A stretch of 64,000 nt of DNA from Cyclina sinensis (Eukaryota; Mollusca; Bivalvia; Venerida; Veneridae): NCBI GenBank assembly GCA_012932295.1, contig JAAONU010000006.1:24206882-24270881 (forward strand). The letters run 5' to 3'. The translations under genes and the position numbers were made by a program. How positions within the stretch are numbered: the first letter of the stretch is position 1; each line of letters starts with the position of its first letter. Positions 36,252 to 50,000 of this stretch are shown piece after piece. The notes under the pieces were generated by a model, which was not told the origin of the DNA, did no database searches, and worked only from the letters and a program-made list of their open reading frames with translations.

Positions 36252-38835
36252 ATGACACCCTCCGAAAGGACGCGGTTATACAAACTTAAAAAGGAAGAGA
36301 AGAGAAAACAACAGAAAAAAAACTTATTTTGAAAAAATCAAAGAACACTTTAAACAAATACGTAAGCGTCAGTATGAACTGTCTAGCAATGCTCACTCAG
36401 TTTACATTAGAAATAAAAGAAATGCGGAAAAAAACAATGAAAGAAGTTTCGAAAGAAATTGAACGGATCAGGAAACAAAATTACCGCAAGAAAATCGAAG
36501 AAAAGTGTTTGTCTAGTCATAAGGTCAACGAATGTGTACCATTTTCTAACAGAATGAGTAAATGCCGGGAAAAAAAACGGGTAGAAAAGGCACTTCCTCA
36601 AACACCACAAAAAAGAAGTGCCTTGTTACGTTCGCTTCTTGGAACTAACCCGACCTCAACTGACAAGGTGAAATGCCTAAATAAGCAAGTTATGCAAAAT
36701 GTTAATAAATTTGTTAATAGCGCTAAAAAGAAAAGAACTGACGGAGCACGTCATGCGGTCGCTGTAATTACTGCTTCAGTGAGTGGAGAGAATATTTCCC
36801 AAACAAATGATAATCTAAATCTGTCAAAGAAGTTAGGATTGACTCCACGCAGAATATCTGGCAGACAACGAGTAAGACAGTCTGTTCTAGAAACTGATTG
36901 CTTCCATTTAACAAAACGAAAAGTTCGAAAGGATGCACTGAGCAAAGCTGACCTAACGAAAATATATGACTTTTGGGTTTCACCTGGAATATCACGGCCA
37001 ACTGGCAATAAGGCGGACATTGAACGTTTTCGGACGGGTCCAAAGCAATACGTGAGCCAAGCAATTCATATCCTTGAAAAAACACAAAGCGAGGTGTACC
37101 AAGATTTTAAAAAAATCACACCCAGAGGTCAAAGTTGGACTTAGAAAATTTGAATCTTTAAAACCATACTTTGTACAACCTGTGCGACAAAGAGATAGAG
37201 AAACTTGCTGTTGTAGACAACACACAGAAATAAAAATGGTCTTCAAAAAATGTATGGAATTCCGGAGGCAATTACTGAAAACACTGGCGACACATTGCGA
37301 GGAGAAAATTAGGAATGTGAACATTTAACAGTATTTGAGACACTTAATGACATGGTAAATGCAACACTCTGTGATACAAGCCCAGGCAAAAGTCATGAAT
37401 TGGCTTGTGTCAACAGACAATGTACTCTTTGTGGTGTTCATAAACTTAAATTTCACAATAATGAAATGGATGAAAAAGAAAGCACTGACAAAATTCAGTG
37501 GGAAAAATATAGCTATGTGGCACTCAAAGGGAAAGGAGAGGAAATCATAAGAAAGCTTCAAGTTGTTAAGTGCCAAACATCACCAGGGCAACTGTTTAAA
37601 CACATGATTGAATTGCTGGAACAGTTTCCGGCCCATCAGTTCAGAGCAGTGTGGCAGAACGACGCATATAAAGATATTCGCTCCAACCTGCCTGCAAATC
37701 ATGCTGTGTGCGTGCATGACTTCTCGGAGAATTATCGGTGCATAGAAAAAAAGAAATACAATCTTCATACTTTAAACGAAATGAAGTCAGCATCTACGTA
37801 TCTATTATCCACAGACATAAGACTACGGATGATAACGCACCAGACGAAATTGTATCTGAACAATTTTTCGTTATATCTAATGATCTGAAACATGATAGAT
37901 ACTTTACAGCGTATGTGCAGGAGTCCATTTCAGCCGAATTAAAAAGTTTAGATTTGGATATTAAAGTTATGCATGGGTTTTGTGATGGCTGCAGCAGTCA
38001 GTACAAAAGCAGAAATTGCATGGGGGATGTATGTCATGCATGCACGAGTCTTGGGTATGAGGCGCTTATTAGAAACTACCATTAAACAGCCCATGCAAAG
38101 GGTCCACAAGACGCTGCTGGTGGTATTCTTAAACGACAGGCAGATACCGCTGTATTAAGAGGGAAGACATCAATTCAGAATGCAGAAGATTTCTACAACT
38201 TCGCGGTTGAGAATTTAGGAACCCCGAAGTCTGGCATTTACAGCAAACGCACGTTCCGGTACGTAGACGAAATCCCTAGAAACTATTTTAAAGAAAGAGA
38301 TTTCAAACCAGTCAAAGGCAATCGTAAAGTCCACCAGATTGTAGCTACCAAATCAAATACATCTGAGCTCTAAATGCGCGATATTTCCTGTTACAAATGT
38401 GTGCAGTGTATTGAAGGTAGAACGGACGCCTGTGGACTTACATGAGAAATAGGACCCCCAAAATCGCAGCCAATGATTATGACTTTATATGTTCGGTCTT
38501 TCGACATGGTGAAAGAAAACGATGTAGTAGCCGTATTCACCGATGACCCAAACTGTGACTTTTACTTACTTAAGGTGATAAGTGGGCCTAAAATATTAGA
38601 AACAAAAAAGTCAGATTGCTGGGGAAATACATTTCAGGAGGGAGCCGATGTTGTAGAAGGACTGTACTATGACAGAAATGGAAGATCTTGTTTTGCATAC
38701 AAACTTGTAACTGGAAAAACTGCTATTGTGTACACATATGCTATTCGCTTTGTGTGTTTAGGGGTTAAGGCAAATAATAAAATTTGCCTTCATGATGCCA
38801 TGCACAGGTCTATTTTAGAAGCAGTAGACGTATGA
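36252..38835 (+). pseudogene. Unclassified transposase-like multicopy protein, decayed
   Basis: I recognise the type (an uncharacterised protein family that is multicopy in many aquatic invertebrates) but not its transposon superfamily. It begins MTPSERTRLYKLKKEEKRKQ (36252), a basic N-terminus, then a lysine/arginine-rich coiled region. It continues to VHDFSENYRCIEKK, then HGFCDGCSSQYKSRNCMGDV, then HAKGPQDAAGGILKRQADTA and QNAEDFYNF. The regular D-F-S-E-N and D-G-x-S-S-Q-Y-K motifs could be acidic residues of an RNase H-like core; that is inference. A C-terminal block (38473-38835) reads VVAVFTDDPNCDFYLLKVIS and WGNTFQEGADVVEGLYY. Breaks: frame shifts near 36325, 36430, 37105, 37318 and 37745 (mostly A-runs), and stops at 38083, 38371 and 38440. 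Confidence 0.6.
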
Positions 38836-41320
38836 ATACACTGTCGCACTGTTAGTCTCATAGTGAATTTACAGAGTGCACACTTCAGCTTCTACATTAG
38901 ACCTGTACATGTATATGATTATGTATGTGTTCTATGTATTGCATATCTAGAAATAAAATAGTTACAGTAGTTGAAATACAGTAATTCTCTACATGTCTAG
39001 AGAATATAAAATTTTTAATCATATGTTAATAGGTCATGCTAGCGTAATGACTGAATAAATAATACTTATAAAAGTAAAATAATATATTAAACATTCACGA
39101 ATTTTCAAAAGGTTTTCAATGAATTATTTTATGCTGTGATATTTTATGACAGAATAAAAAGTACAATATTTTTCCTATTATATCCAATATACTTATGTGT
39201 ACACAATAGCAGTTTAACCAGGTGGTTCGTTTACAGAATCGTATTGCCACCATTTAAAAGTTATCACTTTATTAAATTGAACTTATTTATTACGCATAAC
39301 AATTTCGAAAACAAGGTGCTATACGCTTTTATATTTGAAGTAAAAAAAATCAGCTTTAAATGTTAAGTAATTCACGGTTAAATTGCATAATGTATTGTTG
39401 TATATAAATGTTTCATGCAAGTATATTTACTTGTAAACGATATTAAAATGCTGCACAATGTTAATTTAGTTTCCACGTTTTCGTTGCCCCAATACGACGT
39501 CTTGAGTGCTAAAATGACGTTACGCTCGATAGTCGAACACTGAGCGCAACGTCTAGGCGTAATCTTATAAATAAAATATTCACATGTAGTACAAATAAAT
39601 ATCTTAATTTTTTAATACAGACTTATAAATGCAACTAGCTGTGTGATTTGTAAGACTTGACTAAAGTTAAAAGGTTCTGTACAAGTTCAAAAGTAATTGG
39701 AAGAAAAACATTCAAGAGAATAAACAATTTGCTATATTTTCTAAGTAAAAAGGGGCACAAATTTGTCAGTATAAAGGAAAGAGTTATGGAACGTAAAGTG
39801 TCAACTAATAATAACACAAATAAAGCTTGTACAAACTCTCAATCAAACGCATCAATAGGTTCCAGGAATATTCAGGAAATGTTGATTTCTGGAAAATTTT
39901 CAATGTGAAAAAGGGGGATAAAAGGTCAGAGTTATGGGACATGACAGGTAAACTGGTCTTTTGAGTATTGAAACAAGTAGCATGTTTAAAATGGATATCT
40001 ATAGAGCTTCAAAAGTGTATCACCATTTTTGGAATATTTCAATTCTTTTTGTTGCCATAGCAACCAAATTTCTCAACATAGGAAAACAAATAAAATGAAG
40101 TGCATAATTTCTACAATAGCCATCTATCCATGTTTCATGAAAGTATTCAAAGTATTATTTTTGTAATATCGTAGGATCCAGATTTTGCGGACGGACGGAC
40201 TGACGAACGGACAGACGGACGAACCGCAAACCTATAGCCCCCCTCCCCCACCCCTCCATCGGTGAACCGGTAGGGGACTAAAACGGAATTAACAAAATAA
40301 ATAATAATACATTTATGATACATTTCAGAGCAAAAGGTCTTTGAAACACCATGTTATATCAGATGTGTGATAACTTTCTTCTAGATTCTGTACGGATGAA
40401 AAATGATCACAGAAAGTCCTTTTACGGTTCGTCTACTTTAAATATTACTTCTAATGCTGCTGCTGCTACTACTTTTGATAAATTAACAAAACTTTTTTCA
40501 CAAAATCACTTGTTACAAACTAAAATTAAGATTCCTCGAAATCTATTTCTAATCAGACAATCGTTATTGATAAAACGAATCTTCTTTTGACCACACATAC
40601 GTTAGATATTTGAAGTCTTAAAATCATGGGTTAAACTATGTAGTTTCCAGAGGCTTGAGTGTTTATCATTATCGACTTGGAATGACAATATAAATGTGTT
40701 CATTTCTATATAAATCATATAAACACATTATACAGGTTTATGTTTAACAGCATTAAGTCAACATGATCCCCGGCTCCTTGCCCCGCTTCATGCGTTTCTA
40801 ATGCGTAACCTGTTGGGACAGTGGAGGGTCAGGGAGTGCATAAAGTATTTTCTGCAGATAGCAGGAGTATCATTGGTAGCCAACCAACTCATTGTTGCTA
40901 GGTTCGAGAACACGTTATAACTTGACCGATGTCAAATAAATGGAAAATGTGTTACGTCTGATTTAACCTTTGTTAAGCGTACAATTGGCTAGAACGAACA
41001 TGCTGTTACCATGTATAGAGAAACTTGTAAATAAACATTCAACTCTCTAACCTACTGTCTGGTTATTTCTTTCTGATCTAATTAAGATGCAACATCGAAA
41101 TTTTTTATCATTGTGATTCAATTCGTTTGCAAGCAGGAAAAAAACTTGATAGGTATGAGATAAACACTAAACTGAAGAATTTAAATCAATTTTTTTATTT
41201 ACTAAATTGTTTTATTACATACTTAATAAATAGTATGATGAGGTACTTGTAATATTCCGTGTACCTTAAAATCATATAAACGTTAATAAATCAAGTAGGC
41301 AATCTATTTGTACGTACGGG
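38836..41320. other. No gene recognised
   Basis: AT-rich, with short frames lacking domains. A GGAC/GAAC-type simple repeat (GACGGACGGACTGACGAACG) lies at about 40188-40222. The termini of the preceding transposon-like gene may lie here but were not found. Confidence 0.5.
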
Positions 41321-42154
41321 TCTTTAAAATCACAGGAGCTTAGAAATTGTGTTTTTAGTCCTTCAAGATTCAAAACTGTATTTCTAGCTTCTATTCCTTA
41401 TATAAAACACAAGGAATGAAACGCCACCTGCTCTGCTCACTAAAATTCGGGTCGCATTAGCTTAACTGCGCTCAGGTGCAGATATCTATCATCCTGTCAC
41501 TCAGCAGACACTAAAACTTTCCAAAACAAACCACTTAAATTTTTTCAGTACCCTATACAGAAGAAGAAAACAGCTGTTTTCATGCATTTTCAAACAACGG
41601 AAAGCCATTGAGTGACGTCACGGAGTTTCCAAAAAAAAATTGTGGCGGTTTCCTGGGAAAATCTATTTCTGGATTTAATAAACAGAAAGAATAAATGCAA
41701 AATCAAACTAAACATATGTTTTTATAATAAAAATCGCTAAAATGTACTTAACAACTATTTTTGGGATGCATAAAAATATAGTACAGAAAAGTTTCTACAG
41801 TTAAAACTGCTTTTAATCAAGAAATATTTTGGAGATTACAGTCCGCTCAATGACGTCACACAATGGTTTCGGCGACAAAAGGGAATGCATGGAAAGCAGC
41901 GGTTTTCTACCAGTGTGTAGCGTATTGACAACAATAAGCGGTTTGTTTAGGTTAGTTTTAGTGTCTGCTGAGTGACAGGACTGATAGATATCTGCACCTT
42001 TGCGGATTTTAGCTGATGCGACCCGAATTCTTAGTGGACGGAGCAGGTGTCGTTACATCCCTTGTGTTTTTATATACAGAAAAAGAAGCTAGATTAACAG
42101 TTTCAACTTTTGAATGATTAAAAATACAATTTTAAGCTCCTGTGTTAAAATAGA
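41321..42154. mobile_element. 834-bp foldback (long-inverted-repeat MITE-like) element
   Basis: The outer ends pair: TCTTTAAAATCACAGGAGCT at 41321 with the reverse of the sequence ending at 42154 (TCTATTTTAACACAGGAGCT). Pairing continues inward through AAAACACAAGG, CACCTGCTC, ATTCGGGTCGCAT, GGTGCAGATATCTATCA and CTGTCACTCAGCAGACACTA. With more mismatches it reaches TGACGTCA, present in both arms (41613-41620 and 41851-41858). Arms are roughly 330 bases with a central spacer of about 200. No coding frame lies inside, so it is a non-autonomous foldback element. Target duplication was not resolved. Confidence 0.85.
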
Positions 42155-42194
42155 TCTTTTCTATTTTGTTCATCTAAAATAAGACAGATATGGT

Positions 42195-42555
42195 AGACAT
42201 TTCTTGATAATTTAGATAATTATCTATCTTGAAAATATTTACTGAAAACCTGTCATTAAAAATCCAAGCAGTAGGACACATGACATTACTTTCAATGCTT
42301 TCATGTTTTGCTTGTAATACATTTTTTCTGTTGTTCATGATGATTTATGATTTATATCATTTTTAGGAATTATTTTAGTTATATTAAGAACAAACAAAAT
42401 TCAAACATGTCTTTTGTCTTTGAAGTACAACGATTGGAGTATAAAATTTTCCTCTCGTCTCAATTTAATACATTAGAATTTTTTGCGTTCTTTGTTGTTG
42501 TTGTTTCCGTTTTCTACATCTGTGAAACATATGTACTGACTATTGTTATTGGAAG
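42195..42555 (+). repeat. Dispersed repeat, left copy
   Basis: Shares an ordered set of blocks with 53920-54375 in the same orientation: AAAAATCCAAGCA, then ACACATGACATTAC, then GTTCTTTGTTGTT and CCGTTTTCTAC, then ATATGTACTGACT and GTTATTGGA. The two copies lie either side of the Ly6-like gene. The family is not known. Confidence 0.65.
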
Positions 42556-44084
42556 ATAATCAAAATTTATGTTAATACCAATACGACAACTTAACAAGTA
42601 AACTAAGATAAAAAAATGATAGTGGAAGGGAGATAACTTCATGTAGCAATAATAAACCAATACGTTAGAACAGTTGTGTGTCTTATATAACATTTAGAAC
42701 TATTTTTGTCCATGTAATTAAAAACTATATTCCAAAATAAAATGGAATGGTAAAAAATATTAAAAGCATTTCAGAGTTTCAGCTATTTTCCCTTTTTCAT
42801 AGTTTGCAAACAATCGCATTTAGTTTAACGTCACCAGACCTACCAGCCCCAACAACGTCAATACTATTCTAGTAACGAATGAAAGCCTGAAAGCCTGGTT
42901 AAACAAAACAAATGTCTTCCTTTTAAACATCCAGTTTAACCAGTTGAACCGCTTTTAAAATCTAAGTGTTTCTATGTGCTAGAATTGTACACAGAGCCGT
43001 GCTGAAATCTTTTACACGATGATGATAAGGTGATTCTATTTGATATTCCCGTATACTGGTACAGTAATAAAACAGAGTTTCTGTTTCAATACTTTGTTAA
43101 ATGAATACGTTAATTTATATCGAATAACGTAGAAAAATCTCGTCTCAAACATTTGACATATTGTTGATGTCATATTGTTGATGTCATATGGTCGATGTTG
43201 CTCATAGAAATTGAATTACGTCAATTAAGGAAACTTCGGTTACATTTGTTAAACATTTGGGAGACACATTGATCCTGGTATTAACTGTTGGTGAATAGAT
43301 TAAGCCGCTAAGCGGACGTTTCTTGCATGAAAGGCTTATTAATTATTTGTATAATTAACGTTAAATGATTCATGTGACAGTAACTTAAAAGTTATATATG
43401 CCCTAGATAAAACAGATTGATTTCTTATTCATCAACAAGTAGCAAAACAATCTTATTCAGACAAAACTTTAACACGTTTTAGCAGAGAGAAAAATGTTCC
43501 TGTTATTCTAGTGATAGGAAATGCTCTAACTGACAATATACTTTTGTTTTCTCAACGGTGGCAAGACCAGTACAATATGCGTTTTGAAAAATTTTATGAA
43601 TCAGAATATCTTGTGGGTGTTTGATGAAGAGGTTATTGTAAAATATCAATCAAGGATCAGAAGAGCAAGAGGAGACTTATGTTTTGTGGCTTGTATATCT
43701 AAAGAGTTTTGTTGCCATGTTATAATCGTGTTCATAATGAGCATCGGTTGTAAATTCAAATCATATTTGAAACCATTCTCAATCAGTCTACTCAATTACA
43801 GCCTTTACTTTTGAAACCATTCTCAATCAGTCTACTCAATTACAGCCTTTACTTTTGTTTAGTTTGCGAGCAAGTAAAGAAAGACAGACGTCATGGTCAA
43901 CATGTGATTAAGACTTCAAATCTTTATTAACAGTTATCAAAATTAACGTATGTCAGATAAATACAACACAACAACGATACACGTACTTGCATTTAGTGAT
44001 TTTAATATAGAAACTGAGAACAATGTCATATGCGTTTTAAAGGTCTACATTTTCTTTGCAATCAATTTGCAATACAACAGTTCC
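42556..44084. other. No gene recognised; 3' flank of the Ly6-like gene
   Basis: AT-rich. It contains a perfect 44-base tandem duplication at 43769-43856 and short repeats of TTGTTGATGTCATA near 43160-43200. It probably holds the 3' untranslated region of the gene that ends at 44085; no firm polyadenylation site was chosen. Confidence 0.5.
43769..43856 (+). repeat. Perfect 44-bp tandem duplication
   Basis: GAAACCATTCTCAATCAGTC...ACTTTT occurs twice head to tail (43769-43812 and 43813-43856) with no difference. The sequence is otherwise unique, so this is a recent local duplication. Confidence 0.95.
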
Positions 44085-47000
44085 TTAAGGAAAATGATTG
44101 AAACAAAGAATTATGATCAAAGTAGCCTGAAATTGGAACTTTAGTTTATGTTCTTGTACAGCGTAGCTGCAGACTGGCCGTAAAGGCAAATTGCAGCCGT
44201 CTTTAATACAACAGTATGTACAATCGAACTGGAGGGTAAGTATCTGTTTCTCGTCAAACTTCCTACACTTATCGCTGTCCGAGCTACCCAAGAACCAATC
44301 CAGGTAACATCTCTGAAAATTGTCACACCTGTAAAGTAATGTCATTGAGAAGTTTATGCTTTAGAAGTGATGATATGACTTTGTTGAAGTTTCATGAATT
44401 TACTTTGCCTTTGATGACATTGTCAATACATAAAATAAAACGATAACTTGTCACTGAAAAATGACAATGCCCTCGAAGTGGTGATTTGACCTTTGAGCTG
44501 AGAACCAGATATAGATAAATTGTAGATCTTTAAAAAGAAATGGGATTTTTGACCTCAAGGTCAAGGTTATTTAGTGGTTAAGGAAAAAGTATATGTCATT
44601 TTCAAGATCTATCCCGAACAGTTGTAGCGTGAAAACATGAACTAAATTTCTAATAAATATAAGGGAGTTTTTGGCCAATATTAAATATGTTTTACAACTG
44701 AACCTTTTAGATAAAGCTCATTTAGGGGCCAGGCTGATATAAATAAATGTAAGTGGGAAGGACTTGGCCAAAGGGGTGTTGTGTTCAAGTATGCAGTAAA
44801 TCCTGACTGCCGAACTAAGAATCGGACAGTTCAAAAACTATGATTCTCTTTAAAACTGATAATTTAAAGAACACATGTTTCCTGAAGGCATATAGCAACC
44901 AAATCAGTGTCTATTTGTAATAAATGGCTATCAGCGCATTTAGTTTACCCGTTGTATTTGGAATGTTTTCGACTTACACCTTGACATGGTGTAAAAATTC
45001 ATTTAATACAATTCACATTTATATGAATTTGAAGAAAATGGAATACTCAATATATGGGTATGCCTCTTTATAAATTTGCTATGTTAATGTTGAAACAGTC
45101 GATCGATTTTATCGAGCTAATAAGAAAGGTATCATTTGTACGTAATATTGCAACTTTACGAATCTTTCTCAATATAAATTGTGTGTCTAAAAATAGCAAA
45201 TAGACAATAACAACGTTATACTAAGCATCTTTATTTTGCTGGCTGCTTCGGTTCAGGTTTCCAAGCATTTGAAATGAATGTCATTCTATGCTTGATTTGT
45301 GACTCTTTGGATATCTGTGATTTTGATTCTTCTTCTATACTTTTGTACCCTGAAACAGGTTACTATTCGGCTATTGTTAAACTTCATGAAGAGGTGTCAG
45401 TGCCAGAATGCATATTATTTTAAGTCAACGTGATGTATCTAAATCTATCATAAATCAGTCACAGTAAGCAGTCAACAAATCTCTGCCATTAACGAGTTAC
45501 AAGCCTTCTACACGTCCTGTCGCCAAACAAAATTGGATATCTTTGTTTAGGCATCTAAGGAGTATGCATCTAAGGAGTTAGAAAACGAAGTTTCAAAAAC
45601 GAGGTGCCAGAATTATACTGCAGAAAACAATAAAGACGCCACCCAAAGATCTGTTTAGTGAGTTAAAATGGATGCTTTTCATATTGAGATGTAAATATCA
45701 CACTGCAGTATTAGTTTTTAAATATTTGAATGAGCTAGCCCCATGTTACCTGTCTGAATCTTTAACATTCTCGCAGGACCTGCATTATGGACTCAGGTCG
45801 TCATCACGAAATGAGCTTGTAATATCAAAATTCAAGACAAACTATTACAAAAACTAGTTTGCGTACTATAGTGCTCAAATTTGGAATGGTATTCCTACCT
45901 CTATCCTTTTTGCTCCAACTCTTAGCTCATTTAAATACAGATACAAGCATCATTTATTGCAATCAACGATAATATTAGATGACAAATAAAAAGTTTTGAT
46001 ATTACCATGTTCATTTATATTTGCGTGATTAATATGTTTAACTGATATATGATGAATGAGCACAACATTTACATTTTGCTGATAGCGAATCCAGCACATC
46101 CTTCAATATGTATTTATCACCCATTGTGCATCTAAATATCATAACTTCTGTTGACCTTTCTGGCTTAGTATACCTAACCCAGGGTAATAACAATGTGTTC
46201 TCAGAACCCGTAAATTATCATACAATGGGTCCTTATGACTTATAGTGTGAACAATCTTTCAATTTCTCTCCACTTTGCCTTACATTTTTGTTTAGGTTTA
46301 AGCGGGAAAGGTCTATTGTTAATTGATGTTACATAATGAATATAATTTTGAGTGTCTGTCGATGTGTATGGTGTATGAGTGAAGTTTAAATGCATAATTA
46401 ACATCTATTATATTCTGTGTTTAATCTATTGTTTAAGAAGGCCACATTGTAAATAAGGTCTATATAAATTTCATGTATAACCTTAATATGTCACCTTCTT
46501 TAAATAAAGTTATTATCATTATTATTATTATTATGATTATTATGATTATTATTATTATTATCATCATCATCATTATTATTATGCAGACAGGCGATCCCTA
46601 TACGTATCATTCGATTGAATAAAAAGGCATTAAATATCAAGATCAAACAAACGGCCGAGCACAAGTTCAATATGCCAGAGTTCACTTGTATTTTTGTTGT
46701 TGGAAGCAATACTGCAGTCTAGCTCTAGATTGTTGTAACACGCGTTTAGATTGGGCACTGTCTTGCTCCGTCTAATCCGAGCTCGTGTTACAATATCGAA
46801 TGTACCACATTCTTTGGGAAAAATATGTAAGGCTTGAATCCTTGACAACGGTAGATAATGTTAACTGAAGATAATATGCACTCTGTTACTGCCGTCTCTG
46901 ACAAAATTCGACTGATTTTAGACGACAAATGACAAACCTTCTGTTTACAAGTCTGGTACCATCTCTTTTGTTACTGACTGTGTTAATACAATAGTTGTTT

Positions 47001-50000
47001 GGTGGTTTACAGTCTGTTTCAACGAACAACTTCTCACATAGGAAATCAGGTCCGCTACACACGTTGCATCTAGCTAGTAAACAGAAAAAGGTAATACGAT
47101 AAACCATATTACTTTTAACATAGCTGTTTATAACCTTTTAATATTTAAAGCTACCATAACTGAACTGAATCAGTATCCACATGCCTTTAAATAAACTTAA
47201 CATAACAAAGGTAAATAAGCTCTTTTCTACCTAATAACACAAACTAACTTTTAACTGAGTATTCTAAACTGCCCTAAAATTAAAATGCTCTATGTTCCTT
47301 ATGTACTAAAATTACAGTGCTGTACATGAATAACCATAGATAACAGATGAATTTAGAGTCAATCCTCGATTGCTCGCACTCGCTCCGCTCGATTTCTTCG
47401 ATGGTCCGATTTTATGTCTATATTGAAATAATAAACATCGCTCGAACTTTCAACGCTCGAATTATCCTGTGGCTCAATGGGTTTTTATGGTCCCAACGTG
47501 TTAAGTTACACCTTTCATTGTTCTCGAGGGTCGAACTCCTTAGTGGAGTGTGAATTGTCTGACAGGTTGTCATAACTGTGAAATGGTACGTTAGATCCGT
47601 TAATCAATATTCAACTTAACTGCAATGCTTCAGATGATTTTAACGTAAATCCTTTGAAATTAGCAATAACGACTCCACAGTATAGCGTCACGAGTCCCGT
47701 GCAAGAATTCACTGCAACTCACACACACACACACACACACACGCACGCACGCACACACGCACACACGCACGCACGCACACACATTTATAATACGATAAAT
47801 CCGAAACAATATTTTGGGTATATTTGCCTGTGGTATAGCCCGAGTATATCTTCATTTTGCCATTAAGCAATTAAAAAAACACCCTTTACAGCGTATACTT
47901 TATAAAGAAACTTACAATCACGAAATGACCAAGAAATTCGGGAAAGTTACAAAATAACACCTGCTAAGATATAGAAACTAGAAACTAATTCATTAGATAT
48001 ACAGTTCATAATAACGAGTCAGTATTATACAATAACGTTTGGTTTTATGTTTCGAATTATTCGAGGCTCGAAGTATTTATTGCGATCCTGACGACTTCGA
48101 GCCATCGAGGAATGACTGCATTCACTCACATTCGTAAAATTACCGTTACTAAAATGATTATCTATGAATTGTTTATTTGTTTTTCATTTACTATAATTTA
48201 ATAAATTAACTGAGTTTACGCACTTGTCCCTTAAACTATCTTTAGTATTATAACAAACTTATCATACTCACTTTTCCTAAAACTGAGTACATACTCACTT
48301 GTTTTTGGTGGTAGAGTATAAGGTGATCGATCTTTAGCTGTACTTGGTGATGTTGGCGTAACTAATGTATGTAGAATCGAAGTTTTTGTGGATACTGCCG
48401 AACTTATCTCTAAGGTAGCTGAAGCATTCGACAAACCGGGTGATGTTGAATTGCTTGATGCATTTGTTGATGTCCTGCTAGAAATTGTAGATAATGTTGG
48501 CGAAGAATTATTAAGGGACTGTCCTACTGAAGTAGTATTGACATTCGCTAGAGATGTGAATGTTGTAGTTGTTGAAGCCGACTGCAGTGTTGAGTTGAAA
48601 GCAGAAGAAGCTGCTGTGGTGCCTGGTGTTTGTGTAGATGAAGAGCTATCTAGAGAAAAAAAAAAGACACCAGTCTTCGTCTCTTCGAAAATCGATTTTT
48701 ATAAGAGGGATCCAAGTCCATTGAAAAAGTAAGATACTCTGAATTTGTCATTTAATAAATAGCTCAGAGCAATATTTACAAATCATATCTTACATGAGAT
48801 TAACAGTTTGTCTAAACATATTTTTTTAAAGATATTTAAAGTTTGTGGGAATTGCATAGGTGATCTCTGCGTATGCTGTACTTCTTAAATCGTTCCCTGT
48901 AATTCTAACATGTTTGCGAACAAAACATCCATACGATTATTAGTGATACAATCTACTGCTTTTTCACATGCCTGTAGCTGGTGGGTAGTTGGCAGATGGT
49001 ATTTGGTAATTCAAATCCCAAACTACATTCCGCAGGGCAGATTTCCGAATAGTTACCGCTACTTAAGACTGCAGAAAAATGAATCAATTTCTTGATAAAA
49101 TTAAGGAAGTTAATACTACAAAAGAATAGTAATCCCCTTAAACAAACTACATTTATCAGGTACCTCAGTTGATAATTACCCGGATTACCTGCCAAAATTA
49201 GTCCGAAATAGAGGATTTTGAAAAGATATTGCAAGTCACATGTGCAGAAATTAATGAATTAATTTATAGTAACATAAATATGATTAAAGTAAATACCTTC
49301 AAAGAAATTCATTTAATGGGATTGAATGTCAGAGTTGACTCGTAATTTACCAAGATAATGGATTACAAACTTCAGTCTTTATTGTCAGTGCTAACTGGAA
49401 AAATGTTCTACTAGCCTAGCAAAATTTATAGATAAATGAACAAGCTTATTGCAGAAGGGTATATGAGAGAATAACCAACCGAGTTGCCTAATCAACAGAG
49501 TTCTTCTATGTTGAGGCATTAATTTCATTTATATTTATGTAGTTAGCGATTCATATTTCCATACATATTACAAGTGATTTTTTGGGTTCAAAACACCCAA
49601 TTACTAACTACCTTCTCATCAAGCGCTCAGAATTGGAACACTAAAACGAATTACTAACTAAGTTGTCTTATTGACCCAGCGGGAATATGTCAGTACTGTT
49701 ACGTTAAGGAGTTATCTTCATTTATAGTTATCTATTGATCGATTCATAATTCTGCAGATATCACAACTAATAATTTTCCGAATTACCTGGAAATTCAAAT
49801 AACCGACTACCATCGCTTATCAGCTTTATTATAGTATGAGTATTAACCCTCCTTTTTAACAAATCCAATAACCTACCTTTAAACCAGTCTAATAACCTGC
49901 CTTTAAAACCAGTCCTATTACCTACCTTGAAACCAGTCCACTTTAGCAGGGATGTTGTATATATTACAAGGAGATAGGCTGTTGGTTATTGAACAACAAT

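Noticed and set aside
35981..36283. Hydrophobic tyrosine/valine-rich minus-strand frames
   Set aside because: They are translated AAC/AAT microsatellite.
46630..46848. Minus-strand frame as a possible Ly6 second-half exon
   Set aside because: It lacks the CxxCC signature and a clear acceptor. The exon at 44328 fits in phase and has the signature.
48388..48732. Plus-strand acidic frame of 114 codons
   Set aside because: It is the antisense shadow of the Ser/Thr-rich exon 48649-48299. The minus strand has matching splice sites and phase with both neighbours.
48953..49234. Possible extra exon of the Ly6-like gene (reads LSSGNYSEICPAECSLG)
   Set aside because: It has an acceptor, but its donor phase does not fit the next exon, while the exons on either side of it join in phase without it.
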